Shown: in pieces, positions 23,241-30,349 of the stretch
How positions within the stretch are numbered: position 1 is the stretch's first letter
How the letters are laid out: every line of letters begins with the position of its first letter
Assembly (NCBI RefSeq): GCF_001042475.2
Contig: NZ_LECW02000010.1
Location: 1-33,892 of the forward strand
Reading direction: 5' to 3'
DNA: 33,892 nucleotides
From: Bacillus glycinifermentans
GTDB taxonomy: Bacteria > Bacillota > Bacilli > Bacillales > Bacillaceae
Position numbers and translations under genes: made by a program
Notes under the pieces: generated by a model
The model's database searches: none
What the model was told of the DNA's origin: nothing
Seen by the model: the letters and a program-made list of their open reading frames with translations, nothing else

Positions 23241-23756
23241 ATGCAGATTCAAGACGTGACATCGATTGAAGGCCATCTTGATCAACTGGCCGACCTCCTC
23301 GTACAAGTCACAGACGACGGGGCGTCGCTCGGGTTTCTGTCTCCGCTTGACCGGTCGGCAGCAAGAGCATATTGGGAAAACGTGCTGGAGCCTGGCGTGA
23401 TTTTACTGATTGCCAAACGGGACGGCGAAATCGCCGGAACCGTTCAACTGCATTTATGCATGAAACAAAACGGGCGCCATAGAGCCGAAATCTGCAAATT
23501 AATGACGTCCCCTTCCTTCAGGCGGCAAGGCATCGCCCGTTCATTGATGGAAAACATCCTGGAAAGGGCCCGGGATGAAGGCAGATCTTTGGTCGTTCTC
23601 GATACAAGAGAAGGAGATCCTTCCAACCTTCTTTACGCATCGCTCGGGTTTGCCGAGGCGGGACGAATCCCTCATTACGCCGAGTCGGCGAACGGCCGGT
23701 TTGATGCAACAATTATTTATTATAAAAATGTGGCTGCTGAGGAGACAACTCCTTGA
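23241..23756 (+). CDS. GNAT-family N-acetyltransferase
   Basis: The 171-residue protein has the GNAT fold: beta strands around GEIAGTVQLHL, then motif A with KLMTSPSFRRQGIARSLME (about 88-106), where RRQGIA binds the pyrophosphate of acetyl-CoA, and LLYASLGFAEAGRIPHY near the C terminus. It acetylates an unknown small molecule or protein amine. GAGGTG lies upstream of the ATG. There is no B. subtilis yhd/yhe gene I can match to it, so it is probably an accessory insertion between yheN and srtN. A degraded second acetyltransferase follows directly. Confidence 0.85.
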   Translation: MQIQDVTSIEGHLDQLADLLVQVTDDGASLGFLSPLDRSAARAYWENVLEPGVILLIAKRDGEIAGTVQLHLCMKQNGRHRAEICKLMTSPSFRRQGIARSLMENILERARDEGRSLVVLDTREGDPSNLLYASLGFAEAGRIPHYAESANGRFDATIIYYKNVAAEETTP

Positions 23757-23999
23757 ACCGCTGCTGAAAAAGGCGCTTCTGCCGTTCACCAGCTCATAAT
23801 CGAAGCTTTCGAGGAATCTTGACGTCCCGCCAAGCGCATAGACAGAAAACGCGGAAACATTAAAAACAGCTCTTCAAACCGTTCAGAACAAGCCGTTTTA
23901 CGTTTTGGAGACGGCGTTCCGCTCGGTTCGGCAAGATTGATATTGAAGGGCGACGATTTGAGAACAGCCGCAATGGAAAAAACGCTGCGGCAAAAATGA
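23757..23999 (+). pseudogene. Decayed second GNAT acetyltransferase
   Basis: Three adjoining pieces in two frames read as one GNAT N-terminal half. Frame A (to 23819) gives EKGASAVHQLIIEAFEE and a stop; frame B (from 23821) gives DVPPSA, a TAG at 23839, then TENAETLKTALQTV; frame A again gives EQAVLRFGDGVPLGSARLIL and ends at 23999. The order matches the usual GNAT beginning: AVHxLIxEAFxEY, VPPSAL, EQAVL, DGxPxGSxRF. The acetyl-CoA motif A is missing, so the middle has also been deleted. A GAGGAG before the TTG at 23753 could be the old ribosome binding site, overlapping the previous stop. It is clearly non-functional. Confidence 0.65.
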
Positions 24000-24025
24000 A
24001 AGGCGCCCCCTCCGGGACGCCTTTT
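24000..24025. terminator. Bidirectional terminator between GNAT remnant and srtN
   Basis: AAGGCGCCCC and GGGACGCCTTTT form a stem with a mismatch; T-runs are found on both sides. Confidence 0.75.
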
Positions 24026-24774
24026 CAACTGCTGATTTCTTTGACAAACTCGGCGACTTTGCGGTGAATGACAACGTCGAACAAATGGTCAAACGGGGTG
24101 TCGTCAAGATTGATCATGATTTTCTTTAACCCCGGGATCAAATGGGCTTCCCCCGGAACAAAGCGGACAGGCGCCACTTCAAGCGAGGTGCCGATCACCA
24201 GAAGAAGGTCGGATTCATCAAGGCTTTCAAAAAGGGTGTCAAAATGTTGAACGGCGTCACCGAACAGCACGACATCCGTCTTCAAAATAAACCCGCACTC
24301 CTCGCCCTTCCGGTTGATGCGGCTGCATCTCGGCACATCATCCTTGAGAATGTGATCCAGTCCGTAGCGCTCGCCGCATTTTGGGCATGCAGCCGTTTGG
24401 ACGGAGCCGTGAAGCTCGTAGACGCGGCGGCTGCCCGCCTTGATATGAAGCCCGTCGATATTCTGTGTGAACACCCTGACGTCTTTTCCCCGCTTCTCAA
24501 GATCGGCTAAATACATATGCCCTGCGTTCGGCTGAAACGTACCGGTCATCTTCATTTGGAAAAGCTCTTTGAACTTGGGCCAGAAAAGCTTTGGATAACG
24601 CTCATAATAGTCGCGGCTCATCGCTTCCATCCTTGACATATCTTCCGTCCATATCCCGCCGGCTGAACGAAAATCGGGAATTCCCGATTCAGTGCTCATT
24701 CCGGCACCCGTTAAAACGGTGATGCACTGCGCGTTTTCGATTGCTTTTATAAACGTTTCTGCTTCTCCGCGCAC
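24025..24774 (-). CDS. srtN: NAD-dependent protein deacetylase (sirtuin) SrtN
   Basis: A 249-residue class III (Sir2) deacylase. It has the NAD loop LTGAGMSTESGIPDFRS (21-37), the QNIDGLH motif (104-110), the catalytic His122 in ELHGS, and a zinc site with Cys130, Cys133, Cys150 and Cys160. It removes acetyl groups from lysines using NAD+; in B. subtilis SrtN deacetylates acetyl-CoA synthetase together with AcuC. The start is GTG with AAAGGGGGA six bases upstream. It follows yhdY by 18 bases on the same strand, as in B. subtilis, and the pair is probably cotranscribed. Confidence 0.93.
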   Translation of the reverse strand: MRGEAETFIKAIENAQCITVLTGAGMSTESGIPDFRSAGGIWTEDMSRMEAMSRDYYERYPKLFWPKFKELFQMKMTGTFQPNAGHMYLADLEKRGKDVRVFTQNIDGLHIKAGSRRVYELHGSVQTAACPKCGERYGLDHILKDDVPRCSRINRKGEECGFILKTDVVLFGDAVQHFDTLFESLDESDLLLVIGTSLEVAPVRFVPGEAHLIPGLKKIMINLDDTPFDHLFDVVIHRKVAEFVKEISS

Positions 24775-24792
24775 GATCAGTCCCCCTTTTCA

Positions 24793-25872
24793 TCACGCTT
24801 GGTTTTCCAGAGCGGCTTTCATATCTTTCAGCTCAAACAGGCTGTGTCCGGGAGAAACAAACTCTATTTGCTCTTCGTTCATAATATCAATGATCCGATA
24901 ATTGATATCCTGTCTGATGTCTAAATTTTCGGCCCAAACGGTCGTATTCGTATAGAAGTTGAAAAAGATGCTTAAATACGTATCCTGCAATACATCAAGG
25001 TTGACCATGATTACGTCGGGATGAACGCCATCATGCGTTTGCAGCATTTCCTTAAACCTTTGAATGCACCTTTCGACCTTTTCCCGCGGTGTTGACGGAT
25101 CGATATGAAGCGAGAACGTGATCTGGCGTTTCCTCATTTTCGTCCAGTTCATGATCGCTTCATTGGCGAGCACCGAGTTTGGCACGGTGACAAGAGCCTC
25201 TCCAGATGTGCGGACCTTTGTACTTCTGAAAGAAATATCCTCGACCGTTCCGATTACGATTTTCGTTTCGATAAAGTCCCCTATTGTAAAAGGCTTCTCC
25301 ATGATGATGACAATTCCTCCGAAAAAGTTCCCCACGGTATCTTTTGCGGCAAGGGCAAACGCGAATCCGCCGAGGCCAAGTCCGGCGACAAAACCGTTCA
25401 CATCGTAATGGAATTCTCCGGCAATCACGCTGATTCCAAGGGCCACGATGACAAAGCGGAGAATCTTTGACAAAAACGGAGCAAGAATATCATCCATTTC
25501 AAGCTCCAGCCGCTTGTTGATTTTATGGAAGAGCACCGAAGACGAAGCCGTTAAATTATAGAGCCCGGTCACGACGAGAATGACGAGGGAAACTCTGTAC
25601 AGCTTGTGAACGATCGCCATATGCGCGTCAAAAAACGGCGAATAGATAATGGCCAAATAGATACCGAGGATGGCAAAAAACCATCTGGCCGGCTTTTCAA
25701 ATGCTACCGCCACTTGATTGAAGAAATCGGTTTTCGGTTTATGCGTTAATTTTAAAATCAGGTTAAACAAATACTTCGTAAAGATTTTTCTCAATAAGAA
25801 AAATAAAAGCAGGATGCCGATGCTGATCCCGATTTGACCGGCAAACTCGATTGTCATGTACTGTGTGAACAT
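24793..25872 (-). CDS. yhdY: MscS-family mechanosensitive channel YhdY
   Basis: A 359-residue protein with about five hydrophobic segments: near residues 10-27, 62-80, 87-107, and a pair around 130-185. The pore-lining glycine/alanine-rich helix is GFVAGLGLGGFAFALAAKD (about 158-176), followed by the MscS beta domain (IVIMEKPFTIGDFIETK, then VPNSVLANEAIMNW). The soluble C-terminal cage follows. The family opens under membrane tension to release solutes in osmotic downshock. GGAGAG precedes the ATG. It is upstream of srtN in the same orientation. Confidence 0.9.
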   Translation of the reverse strand: MFTQYMTIEFAGQIGISIGILLLFFLLRKIFTKYLFNLILKLTHKPKTDFFNQVAVAFEKPARWFFAILGIYLAIIYSPFFDAHMAIVHKLYRVSLVILVVTGLYNLTASSSVLFHKINKRLELEMDDILAPFLSKILRFVIVALGISVIAGEFHYDVNGFVAGLGLGGFAFALAAKDTVGNFFGGIVIIMEKPFTIGDFIETKIVIGTVEDISFRSTKVRTSGEALVTVPNSVLANEAIMNWTKMRKRQITFSLHIDPSTPREKVERCIQRFKEMLQTHDGVHPDVIMVNLDVLQDTYLSIFFNFYTNTTVWAENLDIRQDINYRIIDIMNEEQIEFVSPGHSLFELKDMKAALENQA

Positions 25873-26003
25873 CGCTTTCTCTCCTTATATCGCTGTCAAG
25901 CATTTATTATACTAAAAGCTTCGCAAAATTTCTCATTTTATTGCGCGGCAAAATGTGTCAGGATATCCTTTTCGCCCGAAAAACAGCCGGCGCTAGACGC
26001 TTA

Positions 26004-26032
26004 AAAGGCTGCCGATTGTTTCGGCAGCCTTT
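26004..26032. terminator. Bidirectional terminator downstream of yhdX
   Basis: AAAGGCTGCCGA pairs perfectly with TCGGCAGCCTTT over a 5-base loop. On the minus strand it follows yhdX by about 50 bases. Confidence 0.85.
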
Positions 26033-26081
26033 GTTGACGATATTCAGTTGTTCCACGAGACAAATGATTCGGGCTGCGCTG

Positions 26082-26189
26082 CTATTCTTCCTTCGCAGAC
26101 TTCGTTTGATCCAGGAGAGTCGCTTCAAACATTTCGGCATCGGTTTCGGCCTTGATCCGTTCTTCCACTCTAATTCTCCCTTTACCCAT
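26082..26189 (-). CDS. yhdX: Small protein YhdX
   Basis: A 35-residue ORF beginning MGKGRIRVEERIKAETD, with AAAGGAGG seven bases upstream of the second of two adjacent ATG codons. It is charged and helical. Both length and sequence fit what I recall of B. subtilis YhdX, and the position between yhdW and yhdY is conserved. It has its own promoter and terminator. The function is unknown. Confidence 0.85.
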   Translation of the reverse strand: MGKGRIRVEERIKAETDAEMFEATLLDQTKSAKEE

Positions 26190-26209
26190 CATCTCGCCTC
26201 CTTTGCTCC

Positions 26210-26237
26210 ATTATAAAATATCTGAATTTTTCGTAAA
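26210..26237 (-). promoter_or_regulatory. Sigma-A-like promoter of yhdX
   Basis: On the minus strand TTTACG (plus 26232-26237), 16 bases, TATAAT (26210-26215), just before the yhdX ribosome binding site. Confidence 0.5.
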
Positions 26238-26399
26238 TAGACCTTAAGAACTATTTTTGCCGAATTTTGTCGCAAACTTTGCCGACGGCTTTTGTCCAGC
26301 TCTTATTTTTTGCGATTCGAATCTGAGCCGATTTACTTGCGTGATCGATTCGGGTATCCTTGTTATGGAATAGATTTTTATAAAGAGGAGCTGACATGT

Positions 26400-27122
26400 T
26401 TGCACATCATCGGACATCGCGGTGCCTCAGCTTACGCCCCGGAAAATACGTTTGCCGCTTTTGAAAAGGCGCGGAAGCTGGGGGCTGACTTTATTGAGCT
26501 GGATGTACAATTGACAAAAGATGGGGAGCTTGCAGTCATCCATGATGACAAAGTGGACCGGACGACAAACGGAACGGGCTTTGTCCGGCATTTTACGATG
26601 AAAGAGCTGAAAAAGCTTGACGCAGGAAGCTGGTTCAGCCCTTCCTTTCAAGGCGAAAAAATCCCCGAACTCGAAGACGTTCTTCACAAATATCACAAAA
26701 AAATAGGGCTGCTCATCGAAATCAAGTCATCCAGAACACAGCCCGGTGTTGAACAAGCGATCGGCCGGCTGATTGAACGGTACGGCTTTTCAAACAACAC
26801 GATCGTTCAATCCTTTGACGCCGATGCCATCATGACGCTGCACAACCTGTACCCTTCCATACCGGGCGCTGTATTGATGAGGCCGAGGTTTGGAATGCTG
26901 CCGCACGGCCGCCTTCGGCACATTGCTACATTTGCGCGCTATGTCAGCCTGAAACATACAATGCTCAACCCTTTTTTGATTAACTTCGTTCAGAGCCATA
27001 ATCTGAAGGTGTTCGCCTGGACGGTAAACGGGCTGAAAACAGGACTCCGCCTGCAAGGCTGGAAGATCGACGGAATCATTACTGACTATCCAGATTATTT
27101 TGCGAAAGAAGGAAAAGCATGA
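26400..27122 (+). CDS. yhdW: Glycerophosphodiester phosphodiesterase YhdW
   Basis: The TTG at 26400 is chosen because AGAGGAG (26384-26390) lies nine bases upstream and it places the start directly before the catalytic domain; the ATG at 26396 is out of frame. The 240-residue product begins MHIIGHRGASAYAPENTFAA. Active-site features are HRG near residue 6, E in PENT, the ELDVQLTKDG metal-binding motif with its HD (about 40-55), and the LIEIK motif (about 110). It hydrolyses glycerophosphodiesters to glycerol 3-phosphate and an alcohol. It lacks a signal peptide, so acts in the cytoplasm. It overlaps the first crcB gene by four bases (ATGA). Confidence 0.88.
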   Translation: MHIIGHRGASAYAPENTFAAFEKARKLGADFIELDVQLTKDGELAVIHDDKVDRTTNGTGFVRHFTMKELKKLDAGSWFSPSFQGEKIPELEDVLHKYHKKIGLLIEIKSSRTQPGVEQAIGRLIERYGFSNNTIVQSFDADAIMTLHNLYPSIPGAVLMRPRFGMLPHGRLRHIATFARYVSLKHTMLNPFLINFVQSHNLKVFAWTVNGLKTGLRLQGWKIDGIITDYPDYFAKEGKA

Positions 27123-27508
27123 AACCATATGTTGCTGTATTCATTGGGGGAACACTCGGTTCGCTGTTCCGCTATGCGGTAAACATGAGCGTTGGGGGCG
27201 CCTTTTTCCCTTGGCCGACCTTTATAGAAAATGCTTCAGGAAGCCTCCTTCTCGGTCTCTTGACAGGCTTTTTTTCGTCAAGGGCTAAACATAAGCTCAT
27301 TCAGCTCATGTTAGGGACGGGTTTTTGCGGAGGCTATACGACAATGTCCGCGTTTTCAAAGGAAACGGCGCTGATCCTTCACTCCTCTTCGCCTCATATC
27401 GGAGTGCTCTATTTGGCGGCTTCCTTTGTCTCCGGGCTCTGCCTCGCTTTTATAGGGATTGTGTTCGGGACGCGGATCGGCCGGAACAAGGAGCGCTATG
27501 AATCATGA
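27119..27508 (+). CDS. crcB: Fluoride channel subunit CrcB/FluC (first copy, YhdV-like)
   Basis: A 129-residue, four-helix membrane protein. Signature segments are [14 protein letters not shown] (about 10-23) and [17 protein letters not shown] (about 72-88), which hold the fluoride pore and central Na+ site of the Fluc family. Fluc channels are dual-topology homodimers or, as here with two adjacent genes, probably antiparallel heterodimers that release F- from the cytoplasm. It overlaps both yhdW and the second crcB by ATGA. No fluoride riboswitch is visible upstream of yhdW. Confidence 0.92.
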   Translation: MKPYVAVFIGGTLGSLFRYAVNMSVGGAFFPWPTFIENASGSLLLGLLTGFFSSRAKHKLIQLMLGTGFCGGYTTMSAFSKETALILHSSSPHIGVLYLAASFVSGLCLAFIGIVFGTRIGRNKERYES

Positions 27509-27855
27509 TGACAGCGGGTTTTATGATCGCAGGAGGCCTGGGTTCTGTTCTAAGATTTTGGCTGGGGAATCTCATCAGCTCGAGATTGCAGGGCGCGCCG
27601 TTTCCGGTCAGCATTATGCTGATCAACATTCTCGGTTCTTTTATGCTCGGCATCTTCACGAGCTTCAACATGCAAAATCAAATGCTTTCTATTATAATAG
27701 GAACCGGTTTTTTCGGAGGGTTTACCACGTTTTCAACCTTCAGCGTCGAAGCCGTTCAGCTTCTGGCGGAAAAACGGCTGAAGGCGGGTGCAGCTTACAT
27801 ACTAATAACCATGATTTGCTGCATCGGGGGCTTTTGGGCTGGAAGCCTTCTTTAA
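27505..27855 (+). CDS. crcB: Fluoride channel subunit CrcB/FluC (second copy, YhdU-like)
   Basis: A 116-residue, four-helix membrane protein paralogous to the upstream gene, with [13 protein letters not shown] (about 9-21) and [17 protein letters not shown] (about 67-83). The second segment is the canonical Fluc sequence; in the first copy it reads TTMSAF, so this copy is the more conserved one. The two overlapping genes probably give equal amounts of the two halves of one channel. AAGGAG lies 11 bases upstream of the ATG. Confidence 0.92.
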   Translation: MMTAGFMIAGGLGSVLRFWLGNLISSRLQGAPFPVSIMLINILGSFMLGIFTSFNMQNQMLSIIIGTGFFGGFTTFSTFSVEAVQLLAEKRLKAGAAYILITMICCIGGFWAGSLL

Positions 27856-27882
27856 TAAAAAATGAGATGATAGGGTGTTTTG

Positions 27883-28683
27883 ATGAAGCAATTGTTCTCG
27901 TTTGGTTTTGAACAGGCAAAATCGTGCCTGTTTCCGGTCGTTATTTTTCTTGCCCTCGCCATAACAAAGGTTGTTGAAGCGCCTTTCATCTCCCGCTATG
28001 ATGCGATTCTGTTGATTTGTTTGCTGACGCAAATTCTCATGATCGCATTCAAGTACGAATCGTTGGACGAAGTGAAAGTGATCTGTGTGTTTCATTTGAT
28101 CGGACTCGCTTTGGAGTTATACAAAGTACATATGGGATCGTGGAGCTATCCCGAAGAGGCGGTGACGAAATGGTTTGGGGTTCCTTTGTACAGCGGCTTC
28201 ATGTACGCCAGCGTCGCAAGCTATATGTGCCAGGCGTGGAGAAGGCTCCGGTTAAAACTGACGAATTGGCCTCCTACTTGGAGCGTGTTTGTCCTCAGCA
28301 CCGCTATCTATTTTAATTTTTATACGGACCATTTTATTTACGATTTCCGCTGGATTTTAAAAATCGCAACCTTGCTTATCTTTTATCGTACATTTGTATA
28401 TTTTACGGTCAATCACCGCACATATGCGATGCCTCTGCCGATGTCATTCGCATTGATCGGCTTTTTCATTTGGGTGGCCGAAAATATCGCGACGTTTTTC
28501 GGCGCCTGGCAATATCCGAACCAGCACAGGCAATGGGAGATGGTTCACCTCGGAAAAGTCAGTTCCTGGCTGTTGCTTGTGATTGTCAGCTTTCTGATCG
28601 TTGCGCTTTTAAAACATATCAAAGAAGGCCGCACACAAACAGGCAGATTAAGCCGGGCGGGAGATGCCGGGTTCAAATCATAA
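27883..28683 (+). CDS. DUF817 membrane protein (YoaT-like)
   Basis: A 266-residue integral membrane protein with seven or eight hydrophobic segments and charged, aromatic loops such as KVHMGSWSYPEEA and FGAWQYPNQHRQW, which mark the DUF817 family. The B. subtilis member I recall is YoaT. No catalytic motif is known and the role is undefined. The ATG at 27883 is chosen over a TTG one codon earlier. It starts 27 bases after the second crcB gene on the same strand and may be cotranscribed with it. A terminator follows. Confidence 0.8.
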   Translation: MKQLFSFGFEQAKSCLFPVVIFLALAITKVVEAPFISRYDAILLICLLTQILMIAFKYESLDEVKVICVFHLIGLALELYKVHMGSWSYPEEAVTKWFGVPLYSGFMYASVASYMCQAWRRLRLKLTNWPPTWSVFVLSTAIYFNFYTDHFIYDFRWILKIATLLIFYRTFVYFTVNHRTYAMPLPMSFALIGFFIWVAENIATFFGAWQYPNQHRQWEMVHLGKVSSWLLLVIVSFLIVALLKHIKEGRTQTGRLSRAGDAGFKS

Positions 28684-28690
28684 CAAAAAG

Positions 28691-28724
28691 AATCCATTTT
28701 GAGCTTTCAAAATGGATTCTTTTT
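28691..28724. terminator. Bidirectional terminator
   Basis: AATCCATTTTGA pairs perfectly with TCAAAATGGATT over a 4-base loop, with CTTTTT on the right and AAAAAG on the left. It serves both the DUF817 gene and the convergent amidase gene. Confidence 0.9.
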
Positions 28725-28730
28725 CCCCAT

Positions 28731-29408
28731 CTACCGTTTTTCAATTGTTGCCGTCTGAAAGGTCTCCCAATTTGAAGAAATCACTTTCAGCACGTCGTCT
28801 TTTTCTTGATAAGCCCCGATCTGTCCCCCGTCCATCGTCACTTTATATAATGTGGCGCTGCTTTTTTCGAGACCGAGGCATTTGGCAATTCCGTTGGCAT
28901 GTCCTCTTGCCGTCTGTTCGATCCAAACCGTGCTCTTCATCTTCGCTGCATCGTCCGGGTGATCGATAAAACCGTTTTCCGTTAGAATCGCATGCATCAC
29001 CGTTTCCCTGAGCACATGAAAATTCGCTTTTTTCATCCCTCTGTCCCGCAAACCGTTTTGTTTAATGACTTCTTCGTGAATGATTCTTTGGTAAAGAGCG
29101 GTGGCGGACTCGTCGGATAAGCCGCTGTAAATGTAGTCCTCATAACCGTAGGCCGTGCCGTCAAAAGCGTTGATATGAATGGAAACAAACAAATCAGCCC
29201 CCCACGAATTGGCGTCATCGGTACGCTCCTGAAGCGAGACCGTTTTGTCTGTCGTCCTGCTGAGCCTTGTCTCCGTATTGCTGTATTCCTGCAAAAGGAT
29301 GTCATTGATCTTTAAAGCGATGGCCAATGTGACGTTTTTTTCCGATAAACCGTTTCCCGTAGCTCCCGGATCACTTCCGCCGTGTCCCGGATCCAAATAA
29401 ATCTTCAT
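28731..29408 (-). CDS. N-acetylmuramoyl-L-alanine amidase (Amidase_3 endolysin)
   Basis: The 225-residue protein has an Amidase_3 domain (1-175) with all zinc and catalytic residues: His9 in DPGHGG, Glu23, His78 in VSIHIN and Glu144 in LTENGF. A short C-terminal region (about 182-225, LYKVTMDGGQIGAYQEKDD) resembles one SPOR-like cell-wall-binding repeat; B. subtilis CwlC and B. licheniformis CwlM carry two, so this enzyme is shorter. It cuts the bond between muramic acid and the stem peptide. No signal peptide is present, in keeping with release through the holin encoded immediately upstream. AAGGAGG supports the start, which lies inside the holin gene. Confidence 0.9.
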   Translation of the reverse strand: MKIYLDPGHGGSDPGATGNGLSEKNVTLAIALKINDILLQEYSNTETRLSRTTDKTVSLQERTDDANSWGADLFVSIHINAFDGTAYGYEDYIYSGLSDESATALYQRIIHEEVIKQNGLRDRGMKKANFHVLRETVMHAILTENGFIDHPDDAAKMKSTVWIEQTARGHANGIAKCLGLEKSSATLYKVTMDGGQIGAYQEKDDVLKVISSNWETFQTATIEKR

Positions 29409-29655
29409 GTTCGAATTCCTCCTTTTTCGTTGTTAAAACGTTTTTTGAACCTGAATAAAAACCGATTGATGACAACCCGAGGCAAATTCCGACCGCCATG
29501 TCTTCCTTCCAGTTTCCCGTAGTCAAAAAGAGCGAAATGCAAATTCCGAAAACAATCGCAAAGACAGGGAGAAATCGTTTCTGAATGCCGAGCAGGCTGA
29601 CCATATGAACCAGCCCTGTAATCAACGGAACAAATGCCACATCAGAAAATCCCAT
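29371..29655 (-). CDS. Phage-type holin
   Basis: A 94-residue protein with three hydrophobic segments (about 5-21, 27-45 and 52-68) and a charged, hydrophilic C-terminal tail: the layout of small phage holins. GGAAGGAG precedes the ATG. Its 3' end overlaps the amidase gene by 38 bases, the usual holin-endolysin arrangement. It would form membrane lesions that let the amidase reach the wall. I cannot place it in a particular holin family with certainty. Confidence 0.75.
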   Translation of the reverse strand: MGFSDVAFVPLITGLVHMVSLLGIQKRFLPVFAIVFGICISLFLTTGNWKEDMAVGICLGLSSIGFYSGSKNVLTTKKEEFEHEDLFGSGTRRK

Positions 29656-29783
29656 GCTCTTTCTCCTTCCGTTACATGTTTTAAAATCCCCCCTGTTTCA
29701 AAAGGTTACATTCATCATATAAGGAAAACGCTCATGAGCCGTGTCATCATCCGGTCAAGAAGCTGTAGAAAAGCTGAAAGCAT

Positions 29784-29810
29784 AAAAAAAGGACTTGTTT
29801 AAAACAAGTC
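29784..29810 (-). terminator. Intrinsic terminator after the sigma-like gene
   Basis: On the minus strand GACTTGTTT pairs with AAACAAGTC, followed by C and seven T. It separates the regulator gene from the holin-amidase pair. Confidence 0.88.
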
Positions 29811-29811
29811 G

Positions 29812-30210
29812 CTATATATTCGTGATCGCCGCCAGGCTGACGAGAAGCTTGTCCAATAACGCTTTTTTCAATAAAAACAACGTTTTTTCGCTATATCCGA
29901 TTTCCATCGCGCACTTTCCCATGCTCCAATTGCGGATATAGCGGTATTCAACAAGCGTCCGCTCCATCTCATCCAATTCAGCCAAAGCCGTTTCCATGGA
30001 CTCCAGCAAAAATTGATAAACCCTTTTTTCGGCGTCCAGTTGATAATGGGCTTCCGTCTCTTTGACAAAGCTGCCCGTATCCTCCTTCTCCATTCTCCTC
30101 TCCAAATTGACAACGGCGGCTTTGTAATTTTTCCAGTTCCGCAAATGAAATTCGATTCTCTTGATGTAGGTTTTCTTCTCACCCTCGGAAATGGTCTCAT
30201 ACCATAGCAA
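29812..30210 (-). CDS. Phage-like sigma-related regulator (Xpf/ArpU type)
   Basis: The TTG at 30210 is chosen (MLWYETISEGEKK) because GGAGG lies eight bases upstream; the TTG at 30225 overlaps that site. The 132-residue protein has a long helical N-terminal part and a C-terminal segment (about residues 85-130, TLVEYRYIRNWSMGKCAMEIGYSEKTLF) that resembles sigma-factor region 4 and late-gene activators such as Xpf and ArpU. Those proteins direct RNA polymerase to phage late promoters. With the SOS-type promoter upstream and lysis genes downstream it is probably the switch for this module. The exact family is uncertain. Confidence 0.65.
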   Translation of the reverse strand: MLWYETISEGEKKTYIKRIEFHLRNWKNYKAAVVNLERRMEKEDTGSFVKETEAHYQLDAEKRVYQFLLESMETALAELDEMERTLVEYRYIRNWSMGKCAMEIGYSEKTLFLLKKALLDKLLVSLAAITNI

Positions 30211-30228
30211 GGCATCTCCCTCCAAACA

Positions 30229-30271
30229 GAACGTTTGTTCTTATTATATACGAACAAACGTTCTTGTTCAA
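30229..30271 (-). promoter_or_regulatory. SOS promoter with two LexA boxes
   Basis: On the minus strand TTGAAC (plus 30266-30271), 17 bases, TATAAT (30243-30248). GAAC-N4-GTTC, the Bacillus LexA (DinR) core, occurs twice with no mismatch: 30252-30263 inside the spacer and 30229-30240 just after the -10. The two boxes are inverted copies of each other (AGAACGTTTGTTC). LexA bound here would block the promoter until DNA damage. Confidence 0.9.
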
Positions 30272-30318
30272 ATGACATTTTTTCTATTTCAGACGGGTCT
30301 TTTTTCTTAAAAAAACGC

Positions 30319-30349
30319 AAAAAACCTTGAGCTTATTTTTCGCTCAAGG
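30319..30349 (-). terminator. Intrinsic terminator of yhdT
   Basis: CCTTGAGC pairs with GCTCAAGG (plus 30325-30332 and 30342-30349), with six T after it on the minus strand. The stem includes the last codons of yhdT. Confidence 0.88.

Noticed and set aside
25941..26216. 91-residue plus-strand frame
   Set aside because: It runs antisense through yhdX and its terminator and has no ribosome binding site.
26240..26400. A fluoride riboswitch ahead of yhdW-crcB-crcB
   Set aside because: The characteristic GGNGAUGG and CUGAUG segments are not found here.
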